From positions 1 to 64,000 of the forward strand of contig JAXDBS010000032.1 in NCBI GenBank assembly GCA_034678545.1: a stretch of 64,000 nucleotides of DNA, written 5' to 3'. A program made the position numbers and the translations under genes. The stretch comes from UBA5614 sp034678545. Its GTDB lineage: Bacteria > Cloacimonadota > Cloacimonadia > Cloacimonadales > Cloacimonadaceae. The stretch's first letter is position 1, and each line of letters begins with the position of its first letter. Positions 51,960-59,361 of this stretch are shown here, piece after piece. A model generated the notes under the pieces. That model was given only the letters and a program-made list of their open reading frames with translations. It searched no databases and was not told where the DNA came from.

Positions 51960-54238
51960 AAGCAATTGTTGTTACATTACTGCTCATCTTATCTGCAGCC
52001 CGGGCATACTGCTCCTTTATCACAGCTCAGGACGCCGGAAGGGTGGGATCCGAGTTTTTTTCGTTTCTCGTTAAAGATGATGCTGAAGCAGTAGAAATCA
52101 AACCATACCGCTCGGCAGCTGACACTGAAGTCCCGGAATTCTATGTTGTCTGTTTTAAGCCGGCGGGATTTGTTTTGGTGGCGGCAGAAGACCAGTCGGT
52201 GCCGATATTGGGTTACTCCAGGCAGGACGTCTGGTTCGAAGGCGAACTGCCGGACCATGTCAAATGGTGGTATGACAACTACGGAAGAGGCATCCGGGAA
52301 ATCAGGGAACATCCGGAGTGGCCGGTTGACCCCGCCTGGGAGCAGATCAGGCAACAGGATTTCCGAGCTTTTTCCGGCGGCAGGGACGTCGCGCCCCTCT
52401 GTTCCACCTTATGGGATCAGAATTATCCCTACAACGCCATGTGTCCTGCGGATTACAGCGGCCCGGGCGGGCATGTGTATGCCGGTTGCGGGGCTACTGC
52501 TTTGGCGCAGGTTATGAAGAAATGGAACCATCCGCAAACCGGAATTGGCACCCATACAGATTCCTGGATCAATTACGGGATTCTAACAGTAGATTTCGGG
52601 GCAACCACCTATCAATGGGCCAGCATGCCTAATGCCCTGTACACTGAAAATCCGGCCGTAGCCACCCTTTTGTATCATTGTGGGATAGCGATAAACATGC
52701 ATTACAGCCCGCAGGGAAGCGAATCTGACATGAATGATGTCCCTTCCGCCCTGGCTGATCACTTTGGATACAGTAATGAAGCCCAATTACTGATTGCCTC
52801 AAACTTTTCCGCCAATAACTGGGTAACCCTGCTTCGCAACGACCTGAACTTGGGGCGGCCGATCATATACCGCGGCTCTGGTCCGAGCGGCGGGCACATT
52901 TTTGTTTTGGACGGTTACAGCGGCACCGACTATTTTCATTTCAACTGGGGATGGAGCGGTGCCGGCCAGGACCATAATTACTATCTCAATAATTTGAATC
53001 CCGGAGATTATAATTTTACGTCAGGCCAATGTGCTATTCTAAACATTTATCCAGCTTCCGGCAATCCTCTGGCTGCCCCGACCGACCTGTCCGCCGATGT
53101 ATCCGGAAACCATGTTACCCTGCATTGGCAAAGCCCCGTATCGCCCCCCACCGGTACCTGGGTCTGGTGGCATAATGATTCATATGCAATGGACTGGGCA
53201 TTTGGATTTAGTTACCCGACTGTTTTCAGGGCCGCCTGCCGTTTTACGCAGCAGGATCTCGCTGACTTCACCGGAGGTACTATCAGCAAAGTCTCTTTTG
53301 TTCCCCACCTGGGCACAGCGACTTATACGGTCAAGGTCTGGACCGGGGGCACGATATACGGGCCGGGCAGTCAGGCAGCGTCTCAAGTTGTCCAGAATGT
53401 TAATCTGAATAACTGGAATATCGTTCAGCTTAATAATCCTGTAGCGATCCCCAGTAACGGGGATATTTATGTAGGCTATGAAATCAATGCTGGAACTGCG
53501 GGATATGCAGCCTGCTGTGATTATGGCCCGGCCTGGAACTACTATGGCAATATGATTTGCGTTAACAATACCTGGGGTAGTTTACTGGACCTAAATCCCC
53601 AGTTATCTTACAACTGGCTGATCGAAACCTATATCCTATCCTCCCGTGATACTGGCGAGCAAATACTGACCCCCGCTGACGCCCGGCCAGACGATTTGGA
53701 CGGATTGCCTGTGCTCCACTCCGGAATTGGGCCTTCCGGAGGCGTCAGCCGCGCCCTGACCGGTTTCAAGGTTTACCGGGATGGCAATCTCATATCAACG
53801 ATCACAAATCCAACCCAGGTCACATATTCTGATAATTACGTAGCCAACGGATACCATATCTACGGCGTCAGCGCCGTTTATACGGAAGGGGAGTCGCCCG
53901 CCGCCGTGCTGAGCGTAGCTGTCAACACCGGCGCTGAGGACGACCAGGCAGCGATTCTGCATCCAGGCCTGCAGGCCAGTTATCCCAATCCTTTCTCGCA
54001 TGCAGCTAAAATCCGGTACGGCCTGGACAGGGCCGGGCCTGTCAGTATCGGGGTTTATGACCTAAAGGGCAGGCTGGTCGCGACCCTGTTTTCCGGCGAA
54101 AAAACCGCGGGATCGCACAGCCTTGACTGGTTTGGCCTGGACGACCGGGGCAAGCCCGTTGCCAGCGGCGTCTACTTATGCAGGATGACCTCCGGCCGGT
54201 CGGTTTCTTCCCTGAAAATCATGCACATCAGGCAGTAA
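51956..54238 (+). CDS. Streptopain-like C10 peptidase with sorting domain (1)
   Basis: The 760-residue protein is a secreted cysteine peptidase. A signal peptide (IVVTLLLILSAARAYC) is followed by a propeptide of the streptopain-inhibitor type (about 20-95) that contains FYVVCFKPAGFVLVAAEDQS and PILGYS. The C10 catalytic domain (about 125-375) has Cys178 in YAGCGATALAQVMKKWNHP and His314 in GGHIFVLDGY, then FHFNWGWSGAGQDHNYY with the downstream tryptophan pair. A jelly-roll-like domain and a fibronectin-like domain follow. The C-terminal FlgD-like sorting domain has YPNPFSHAAKIRYGL, VYDLKGRLVATLF and SGVYLCRMTS. A related gene follows after 104 bp. Confidence 0.92.
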   Translation: MKAIVVTLLLILSAARAYCSFITAQDAGRVGSEFFSFLVKDDAEAVEIKPYRSAADTEVPEFYVVCFKPAGFVLVAAEDQSVPILGYSRQDVWFEGELPDHVKWWYDNYGRGIREIREHPEWPVDPAWEQIRQQDFRAFSGGRDVAPLCSTLWDQNYPYNAMCPADYSGPGGHVYAGCGATALAQVMKKWNHPQTGIGTHTDSWINYGILTVDFGATTYQWASMPNALYTENPAVATLLYHCGIAINMHYSPQGSESDMNDVPSALADHFGYSNEAQLLIASNFSANNWVTLLRNDLNLGRPIIYRGSGPSGGHIFVLDGYSGTDYFHFNWGWSGAGQDHNYYLNNLNPGDYNFTSGQCAILNIYPASGNPLAAPTDLSADVSGNHVTLHWQSPVSPPTGTWVWWHNDSYAMDWAFGFSYPTVFRAACRFTQQDLADFTGGTISKVSFVPHLGTATYTVKVWTGGTIYGPGSQAASQVVQNVNLNNWNIVQLNNPVAIPSNGDIYVGYEINAGTAGYAACCDYGPAWNYYGNMICVNNTWGSLLDLNPQLSYNWLIETYILSSRDTGEQILTPADARPDDLDGLPVLHSGIGPSGGVSRALTGFKVYRDGNLISTITNPTQVTYSDNYVANGYHIYGVSAVYTEGESPAAVLSVAVNTGAEDDQAAILHPGLQASYPNPFSHAAKIRYGLDRAGPVSIGVYDLKGRLVATLFSGEKTAGSHSLDWFGLDDRGKPVASGVYLCRMTSGRSVSSLKIMHIRQ

Positions 54239-54342
54239 GTGAAAAGAGCCGGACAGCCTGCTGTGATGTTTAATAAGTTATCGGTTCTTTCAGGCTTGGC
54301 ATTATTCAGTAACGGTATATACTCATAAGGACGGGAGGCTAC

Positions 54343-56880
54343 ATGAAGAAATGCATTTTCGCGCTGTTGCTGTCTATAATGATTTACAGCGCATTTTCCA
54401 TAACAATTACCCTGCAGCAGGCCGCTGCAATCGGGGACCGGCTGATGCGCCAGATGTCGGGTTCCAGCCTGACCCTGGCTGAAACTGCTGCATACACATC
54501 CTCATCCGGCACTGGTGTTCCGGAAATGTACATCCTGAACTTCAGGCCCGCCGGTTTTATCATCCTGTCAGCCGAAGAACAATCCGCACCGGTTCTGGGC
54601 TATTCCCTGGACTCGGAATTTCCCTTGGATAATATGTCTCCCGAAGCGCACTGGTGGCTGGATGAGTATGGCAGGCGGATCAGGGAAATACGCCGGCATG
54701 CTGAGTGGCCGGTTGATCCCAGGTGGGAACAGATCAGCCAGGACGGTTTCAGCGGCTTTCACAATACCAGGAATGTGGCGCCTTTGTGCACAACCACATG
54801 GAACCAGAGTGAACCTTACAATTTACTCTGCCCGGAAGATCCCCTGAGCGGGGATGGACATGTTCCGGCAGGCTGCGGGCCGCTCGCCATGGCGCAGATC
54901 ATGAAAAGGTGGAACTACCCGCTGACGGGCACCGGTTCACATATCGACACCTGGACCAATTACGGCATTTTGGCAGCAAATTTCGGAACCACTTCCTACA
55001 ATTGGTATTGCATGCCGGACGCCATCTACAACGAAGACATAAGCGTGGAGACCCTCGTCTACCATTGCGGGATTGCGGCAAACACGCATTACGGGCCCTA
55101 TGGCAGCGGAGCCTTTATAGATTCGACCAGGCTGGCCCTGATCAATTATTTCAATTACAGCCCTGACGTCCAATTCCTGAATTTCTATGAATGCCCCCAG
55201 TGGGAAGAATTGCTGAGGGAAGAATTGGATGCCGGCAGGCCTGTCATGTATTTTGGCAGCGGCCCGGATTATGCCAATTATCATGCCTTTATACTGGACG
55301 GTTACGATTATGATGCTTTTTACTGCTCGTACCATTTTCATGTCAACTGGGGCTGGGGAGGCATGCACAACGGTACTTATGTGCTGGGTGCGCTTAACAT
55401 TTACGAAACTAATTACAACTATAATAACAGCGCGCTTGTGCACATTCATCCGGCTGTGGTGATGGGGGATATTGATGTCGACGTTCGGGACAACCAGTTC
55501 CAGCCCGTCAGGGGGGCGACGGTCGATTGCGGCAACGCGTTTGCTGTGACGGATTCCATGGGCCAGGCAAGGTTGTTTGTCGAACCGGGGCTCTACAATG
55601 TCACAGTCAGCCATCCGCTCTATTTAACTCAAACCCAGACAGGCGTATTGGTCCAGCCCGGTATGGGAACTTCGTCTTTTATCATCCTGCAGCCTGCCAG
55701 TCCGGCCCCGCCCATATACTTGTATGCCGAAGAGATTTTACCGGGGGATATATTGCTCGGGTGGTGGAACGCCGGATGTTACTTTCCCGCGGACTGGCTG
55801 TTTTGGCACACCTGTTCCTTTGACTATGCGAATGCGTATTGGATCAGCCCGGGCATCAATTACGGGGCGGCTGTCCGGTTTCCGCAGGATTACCTCGCAT
55901 CCTATCAGGGATTCGAACTGAGAAAGGTGCGGTTTTTGCCATTCCGAGCCAACTGCGCATATACGGTAAACGTGTATCATAAGACATCGGCAGCGATGCC
56001 GGGCACCTTGATCCTGTCGCAACCCGTTGCCAATATCGATCCGAATTCATGGAATACGGTCGAATTGGCCACACCCGTACAGGTGCCGGTCGCCGGAGAC
56101 CTGGTCATTAGTATCGGCATGCTCAGTTCTGCTCCTGGCTATGCAATAGGATATGATTACGGCCTGGCGGAGGACAGCCTGGGCAATTGGTTATACTGTG
56201 ACGGCGTCTGGAATACCCTCTCTGTCATCAATCCGTTGATCAACAACAACTGGCTGCTGGAGGCTTATGCGGTCAGGACCGCCAATGAATATGGGGGCGG
56301 CAGGGAAGGATCGGCATGCCAAAGCGGAAGCGCCTGGGCGGCATCAGACCCAAGTAACTGCGGAGCAGCCGGCAGAGATGGCGGCAGAGCCTTGCTTGCA
56401 TACAAGGTTTACAGGAATAATGCCTTGCTGCAGACCCTTGACAGCAATGGCAGCGACTATTACGACTATCCGGACTTCAATGTTCCCAACGGCACTTACA
56501 TCTATGGCGTGAAAGCGGTTTATTCCAATGGCGAATCCCCCATGGCAACCGTCTCCTGTACGGTTGACGACGTGGGCGGCAGCGACGCGCTGGCCCCGGA
56601 ATTCAGCAACGGCTTTACCTGCCTCTACCCCAATCCCGCCAGCCGGGAAGTCAGGATTGACTATGGCGTCGCCCAATCCTCCCCCGTAATTGTCAAAATA
56701 TATAATATCCGCGGGCAATGCATTAAAACCCTGGTCCACGAAGAGAAGCAACCCGGCAGCTACAGCCTGGCCTGGGACGGAACCGACAGGGAGGGCCGGC
56801 CTGCCGCCAGCGGACTTTACCTTTGCAAATTGACTGCGGGCGGGGCAACCAGCACGCGCAAGCTGATCCTGAAGAGGTAG
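54343..56880 (+). CDS. Streptopain-like C10 peptidase with sorting domain (2)
   Basis: The 845-residue protein is a paralogue of the preceding one with the same order of domains. It has a signal peptide, a propeptide with MYILNFRPAGFIILSAEEQS, a C10 catalytic domain with Cys178 in PAGCGPLAMAQIMKRWNYP and His314 in NYHAFILDGY, then FHVNWGWGGMHNG. Both catalytic residues have the same numbers as in its neighbour. It carries an extra carboxypeptidase-regulatory-like segment (about 370-445, VRGATVDCGNAFAVTDSMGQ) before the jelly-roll-like part. The C-terminal sorting domain has YPNPASREVRIDYGV, IYNIRGQCIKTLV and SGLYLCKLTAGG. GGACGGGAGG lies before the start. Confidence 0.92.
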   Translation: MKKCIFALLLSIMIYSAFSITITLQQAAAIGDRLMRQMSGSSLTLAETAAYTSSSGTGVPEMYILNFRPAGFIILSAEEQSAPVLGYSLDSEFPLDNMSPEAHWWLDEYGRRIREIRRHAEWPVDPRWEQISQDGFSGFHNTRNVAPLCTTTWNQSEPYNLLCPEDPLSGDGHVPAGCGPLAMAQIMKRWNYPLTGTGSHIDTWTNYGILAANFGTTSYNWYCMPDAIYNEDISVETLVYHCGIAANTHYGPYGSGAFIDSTRLALINYFNYSPDVQFLNFYECPQWEELLREELDAGRPVMYFGSGPDYANYHAFILDGYDYDAFYCSYHFHVNWGWGGMHNGTYVLGALNIYETNYNYNNSALVHIHPAVVMGDIDVDVRDNQFQPVRGATVDCGNAFAVTDSMGQARLFVEPGLYNVTVSHPLYLTQTQTGVLVQPGMGTSSFIILQPASPAPPIYLYAEEILPGDILLGWWNAGCYFPADWLFWHTCSFDYANAYWISPGINYGAAVRFPQDYLASYQGFELRKVRFLPFRANCAYTVNVYHKTSAAMPGTLILSQPVANIDPNSWNTVELATPVQVPVAGDLVISIGMLSSAPGYAIGYDYGLAEDSLGNWLYCDGVWNTLSVINPLINNNWLLEAYAVRTANEYGGGREGSACQSGSAWAASDPSNCGAAGRDGGRALLAYKVYRNNALLQTLDSNGSDYYDYPDFNVPNGTYIYGVKAVYSNGESPMATVSCTVDDVGGSDALAPEFSNGFTCLYPNPASREVRIDYGVAQSSPVIVKIYNIRGQCIKTLVHEEKQPGSYSLAWDGTDREGRPAASGLYLCKLTAGGATSTRKLILKR

Positions 56881-57037
56881 TGTAATCCGATAGTCTTTTA
56901 AGAATGCGGCAAAGGCCGGCCATTGGTTCAGCCTTTGCCTTCGGCCTGACAACTCGGTTCCCAGCCAAAGACTTCATTTTCCGGAATCACTTGATTTTCT
57001 GCTGATTCCCCAGCTTCATCCCCCTTCGCCCTTGCTG

Positions 57038-57102
57038 GCATTACTTACCCAATACGGACAAAGTCCGTATTGGGTCCGTAATGGGTCCGTAGTGCAAGCA
57101 GG
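57038..57102 (-). repeat. 65-bp dispersed repeat with inverted 11-bp array (57.1 kb copy)
   Basis: This is the inverted counterpart of 14062-14126, with 62 of 65 positions identical. On the minus strand, TACGGAC units start at 57091, 57080 and 57069, 11 bp apart. The central hairpin is CCCAATACGGAC, loop of 3, GTCCGTATTGGG. Relative to the other copy, one T-A pair has become A-T in both arms, so pairing is kept. Confidence 0.9.
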
Positions 57103-57206
57103 CAGAACATAAGCAGGATGATGATAATGAAAGGGATATGAATGCAGAAAAAGTGCTCTTGCAGGTGGGGCTGAAAGGATTGGGAGATGCTGACGGTGTG
57201 AATTAG

Positions 57207-57260
57207 AACGGGGAAGAGCCGGGCCGGATCAGGCCTGAGCCTCTTCCCCGTTTTGTTTTT
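57207..57260 (+). terminator. Strong stem-loop with T-tract after the C10 peptidase pair
   Basis: AACGGGGAAGAG (57207-57218) pairs with CTCTTCCCCGTT (57241-57252), a perfect 12-bp stem with a structured loop. It is followed by TTGTTTTTAT. It is oriented for the plus strand, about 330 bp beyond the peptidase stop. On the minus strand, where lemA ends at 57296, the tail is only TTCTAATT. Confidence 0.65.
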
Positions 57261-57295
57261 ATTACTTGATTAAGCGGGCTCCGCGGCGGCCGGGA

Positions 57296-57895
57296 TCAGT
57301 CGAATTGCACAGCCGGGGCGGTCTGAGCTTCAGCCGCCGCCTGGAACAGTTCCGCCGCTTTCATTTTGAAGATGCCGGCGAAGATGTTGTTGGGGAAAAT
57401 GGCGATCAGTTTGTTGAACTTGGTGGCGGTGTCGTTATAGATGCGGCGTTCCTGGTTGATGCGGTTTTCGGTTCCCTCCAGCTGTTCCTGCAGGTTCAGG
57501 AAGTTCTGGTTGGCCTTGAGTTCGGGATAGTTTTCCACGACCACCATCAGTCTCTGCAGAGCGGAATTGAGCCCCGCCGAAGCCTGCTGGAGATTGGCAA
57601 AAGCCTGGGGGTCGGTTACAGCCTCAGTGGGAAGCTGCAGGGTCCCGCCCATTTTGGCCCTGGCTTCAGTGACGGCGGTAAGGGTGGATTTTTCAAAATT
57701 GGCGGCGCCCTTGACAGTGTTCACCAGATTGGGGATCAGGTCCAGCCTTCTCTGGTAAGCCGCCTGCACCTGGGCGAACTGGTTTTCAACATCTTTCTTG
57801 CCCAATACCATGGAGTTGTATTTCCCCCGGACCCAACCAAACAGGGCCAGGGCCAGTACGACGACAACGATCAGGACGATCAGGCCTTTCTTCAT
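57296..57895 (-). CDS. lemA: LemA family protein
   Basis: This is a 199-residue LemA protein of unknown biochemical role, found across bacteria as a membrane-anchored coiled-coil bundle. An N-terminal membrane helix (LIVLIVVVVLALALFGWV) is followed by the family blocks YNSMVLGKKDVENQFAQVQAA, YQRRLDLIPNLVNTVKG, then YPELKANQNFLNLQEQLEGTENRIN, and RRIYNDTATKFNKLIAIFPNNIFAG. The order and spacing match LemA exactly. It stands alone here, without the usual neighbouring TPM-domain (YgcG-type) protein. AAGGAG precedes the ATG at 57895. Confidence 0.95.
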   Translation of the reverse strand: MKKGLIVLIVVVVLALALFGWVRGKYNSMVLGKKDVENQFAQVQAAYQRRLDLIPNLVNTVKGAANFEKSTLTAVTEARAKMGGTLQLPTEAVTDPQAFANLQQASAGLNSALQRLMVVVENYPELKANQNFLNLQEQLEGTENRINQERRIYNDTATKFNKLIAIFPNNIFAGIFKMKAAELFQAAAEAQTAPAVQFD

Positions 57896-57966
57896 GTTAA
57901 CTCCTTGTTTTAGAAAAAATCATAATACATTTATTTGGGGGCTTGGATAATGTAAAGGGAAATCCG

Positions 57967-59358
57967 TCAGCGCAGGACGATTTTGCCCCGGCGGACGATC
58001 AGGTTGACCTTGAAGCCTTCCCTGACGAAAATGTTGTCCGAGGAGTTGAAGCCGGTGCTGTCGGCGAGGGCGAAATCGCCTTTCATTGAGATGCGGGGCT
58101 TGAAGGAAGCAGGCAGGTCCAACTCGAGGGTGCCGTCGCCAAGGCTGACATTCAGGGTCAGGCTGTCCGCGTATTCAGGTACGGCGAGGCGGACGGATCC
58201 CTTTTCCAGAGCTATGTCCAGCCTGCCCTTCCAGCGGAAATCCCAGGTGGCGCGGAGCGTGTTGTCCAACTCGGTAAAGAAGCGCTTCTGCTTTTGGGCG
58301 TAGAACATGTTCAGCGTGTCGGCGTCAAAGCCTTCCACGTATTGCGGGATGATTTTACTGCCGGGAAAACCGAAGCCCTGGGCGGCGGCTTCGAGGCGCA
58401 GAGTGTTGCCGGGGAGGAGGATGAGGTCAGCTTTTTGAAGCTTGAGGTCGAGGCGATGGTAGCGGGCTGGCCGGCGGGTCACGTGATGGAGGGAGTTTTT
58501 ATGCTCGAGCCCGTTGCTGCCCCGGAACGAATAAGGGGTGGCCAGGGCGACGCCCAGCAGGAGAAAGAGCGCCAGGATGGAAACAACGAAAGTCACGATC
58601 AGGCGCTGGCGGCGGTCGATTTCCATGCGTTCGTGATAGAACCAGAGGCCGCGGTTCAGCTTGAGCAGGTAAAACAGGACGGCCCCCACCAGATAGACCA
58701 GCAGGCCGGCGACAAGCACGTCGCTGAGCCAGTGCCCTCCCTGGGCGATCCTGGCCAGTCCGATCAGCAGGCCGGCCCCGATCCCCGCCAGCAGGACAAG
58801 GACGGCCTGACCCGGTTTTTTCCTGCGCAGCAAAAACCAGGGCAGGGAAAGGTAGAATCCCATGGAGCAATGCCCGCAGGGGAAGGATTTGCCGGGGCTG
58901 GAGGTGTCGGTGAGCAGGACTTGTTCATAAGCGTAGTCGCCGCCAAACTCAGTTACATTACGGGGCCGCGGCCTGCCCCAGTGGTCTTTGAGCGCGGTGT
59001 TGATGACCAGGCCCGGGCCGAGCAGCATGGCAAGCGCCAGAAATGCTCCCGCCTTGCGCCACTTCACCCATTTGCCGGCCTGGAAACTGAGCCCGAAGAG
59101 GGCCAGTCCCGCCACCGCCAAAAGCAGGGCGGGGAGATTGCCATAGTGATAGATGAACCTGATAAACGGATGCTCTTTCAGGAACCAGCCGGAGCCGGAA
59201 CGGTGGAAGAGCTGCTGGAAAGCAATATCCCAATCGTATCTCCGGAAGACTACTGCCGTAACTGCAAGCACCAGCACAGGGATAACAAAATCCAGGCTGG
59301 CGAAAAAACGACGGCTCTGGCGAGCCGTCGTTCCGGACACTAGTTCAGTTTTGCGCAT
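57967..59358 (-). CDS. PAP2-type membrane phosphatase fused to a beta-helical C-terminal domain
   Basis: The 463-residue protein has an N-terminal PAP2 (phosphatidic acid phosphatase type 2) domain over about 25-245 with several helices. The three motifs are intact: KDHWGRPRP, FPCGHCSMGF with the catalytic His, and RIAQGGHWLSDVLVAG. The C-terminal about 170 residues (VRLAVPEYADSLTLNVSLGDGTLELDLP and following) form a beta-rich domain resembling the toast-rack/LiaF-type fold, seen in proteins with DUF2154 or DUF4097. A membrane helix separates the two. It starts 4 bp after the rpsA stop with a weak ribosome-binding site, and a strong terminator lies within its first 18 codons. Substrate may be a polyprenyl or lipid phosphate. 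Confidence 0.82.
   Translation of the reverse strand: MRKTELVSGTTARQSRRFFASLDFVIPVLVLAVTAVVFRRYDWDIAFQQLFHRSGSGWFLKEHPFIRFIYHYGNLPALLLAVAGLALFGLSFQAGKWVKWRKAGAFLALAMLLGPGLVINTALKDHWGRPRPRNVTEFGGDYAYEQVLLTDTSSPGKSFPCGHCSMGFYLSLPWFLLRRKKPGQAVLVLLAGIGAGLLIGLARIAQGGHWLSDVLVAGLLVYLVGAVLFYLLKLNRGLWFYHERMEIDRRQRLIVTFVVSILALFLLLGVALATPYSFRGSNGLEHKNSLHHVTRRPARYHRLDLKLQKADLILLPGNTLRLEAAAQGFGFPGSKIIPQYVEGFDADTLNMFYAQKQKRFFTELDNTLRATWDFRWKGRLDIALEKGSVRLAVPEYADSLTLNVSLGDGTLELDLPASFKPRISMKGDFALADSTGFNSSDNIFVREGFKVNLIVRRGKIVLR
59300..59332 (-). terminator. Strong Rho-independent terminator inside the 5' end of the PAP2 gene
   Basis: On the minus strand, an 11-bp perfect stem AACGACGGCTC/GAGCCGTCGTT with loop GCCA (59332-59307) is followed by a run of six T (59308-59303). 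It lies 30 bp after the rpsA stop codon. It encodes codons 9-19 of the PAP2 protein (TARQSRRFFA). It has every feature of a functional terminator for the cmk/ispH-rpsA transcript. Confidence 0.85.
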
Positions 59359-59361
59359 TAC

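Larger units (their letters stand above)
56881..57295. other. 415-bp convergent intergenic gap
   Basis: The gap between the second C10 gene (plus) and lemA (minus) holds three items: a 9-bp stem GGCAAAGGC/GCCTTTGCC at 56908-56939 without a T-tract, the 65-bp repeat at 57038-57102, and a terminator at 57207-57260. No gene is supported. Confidence 0.7.
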
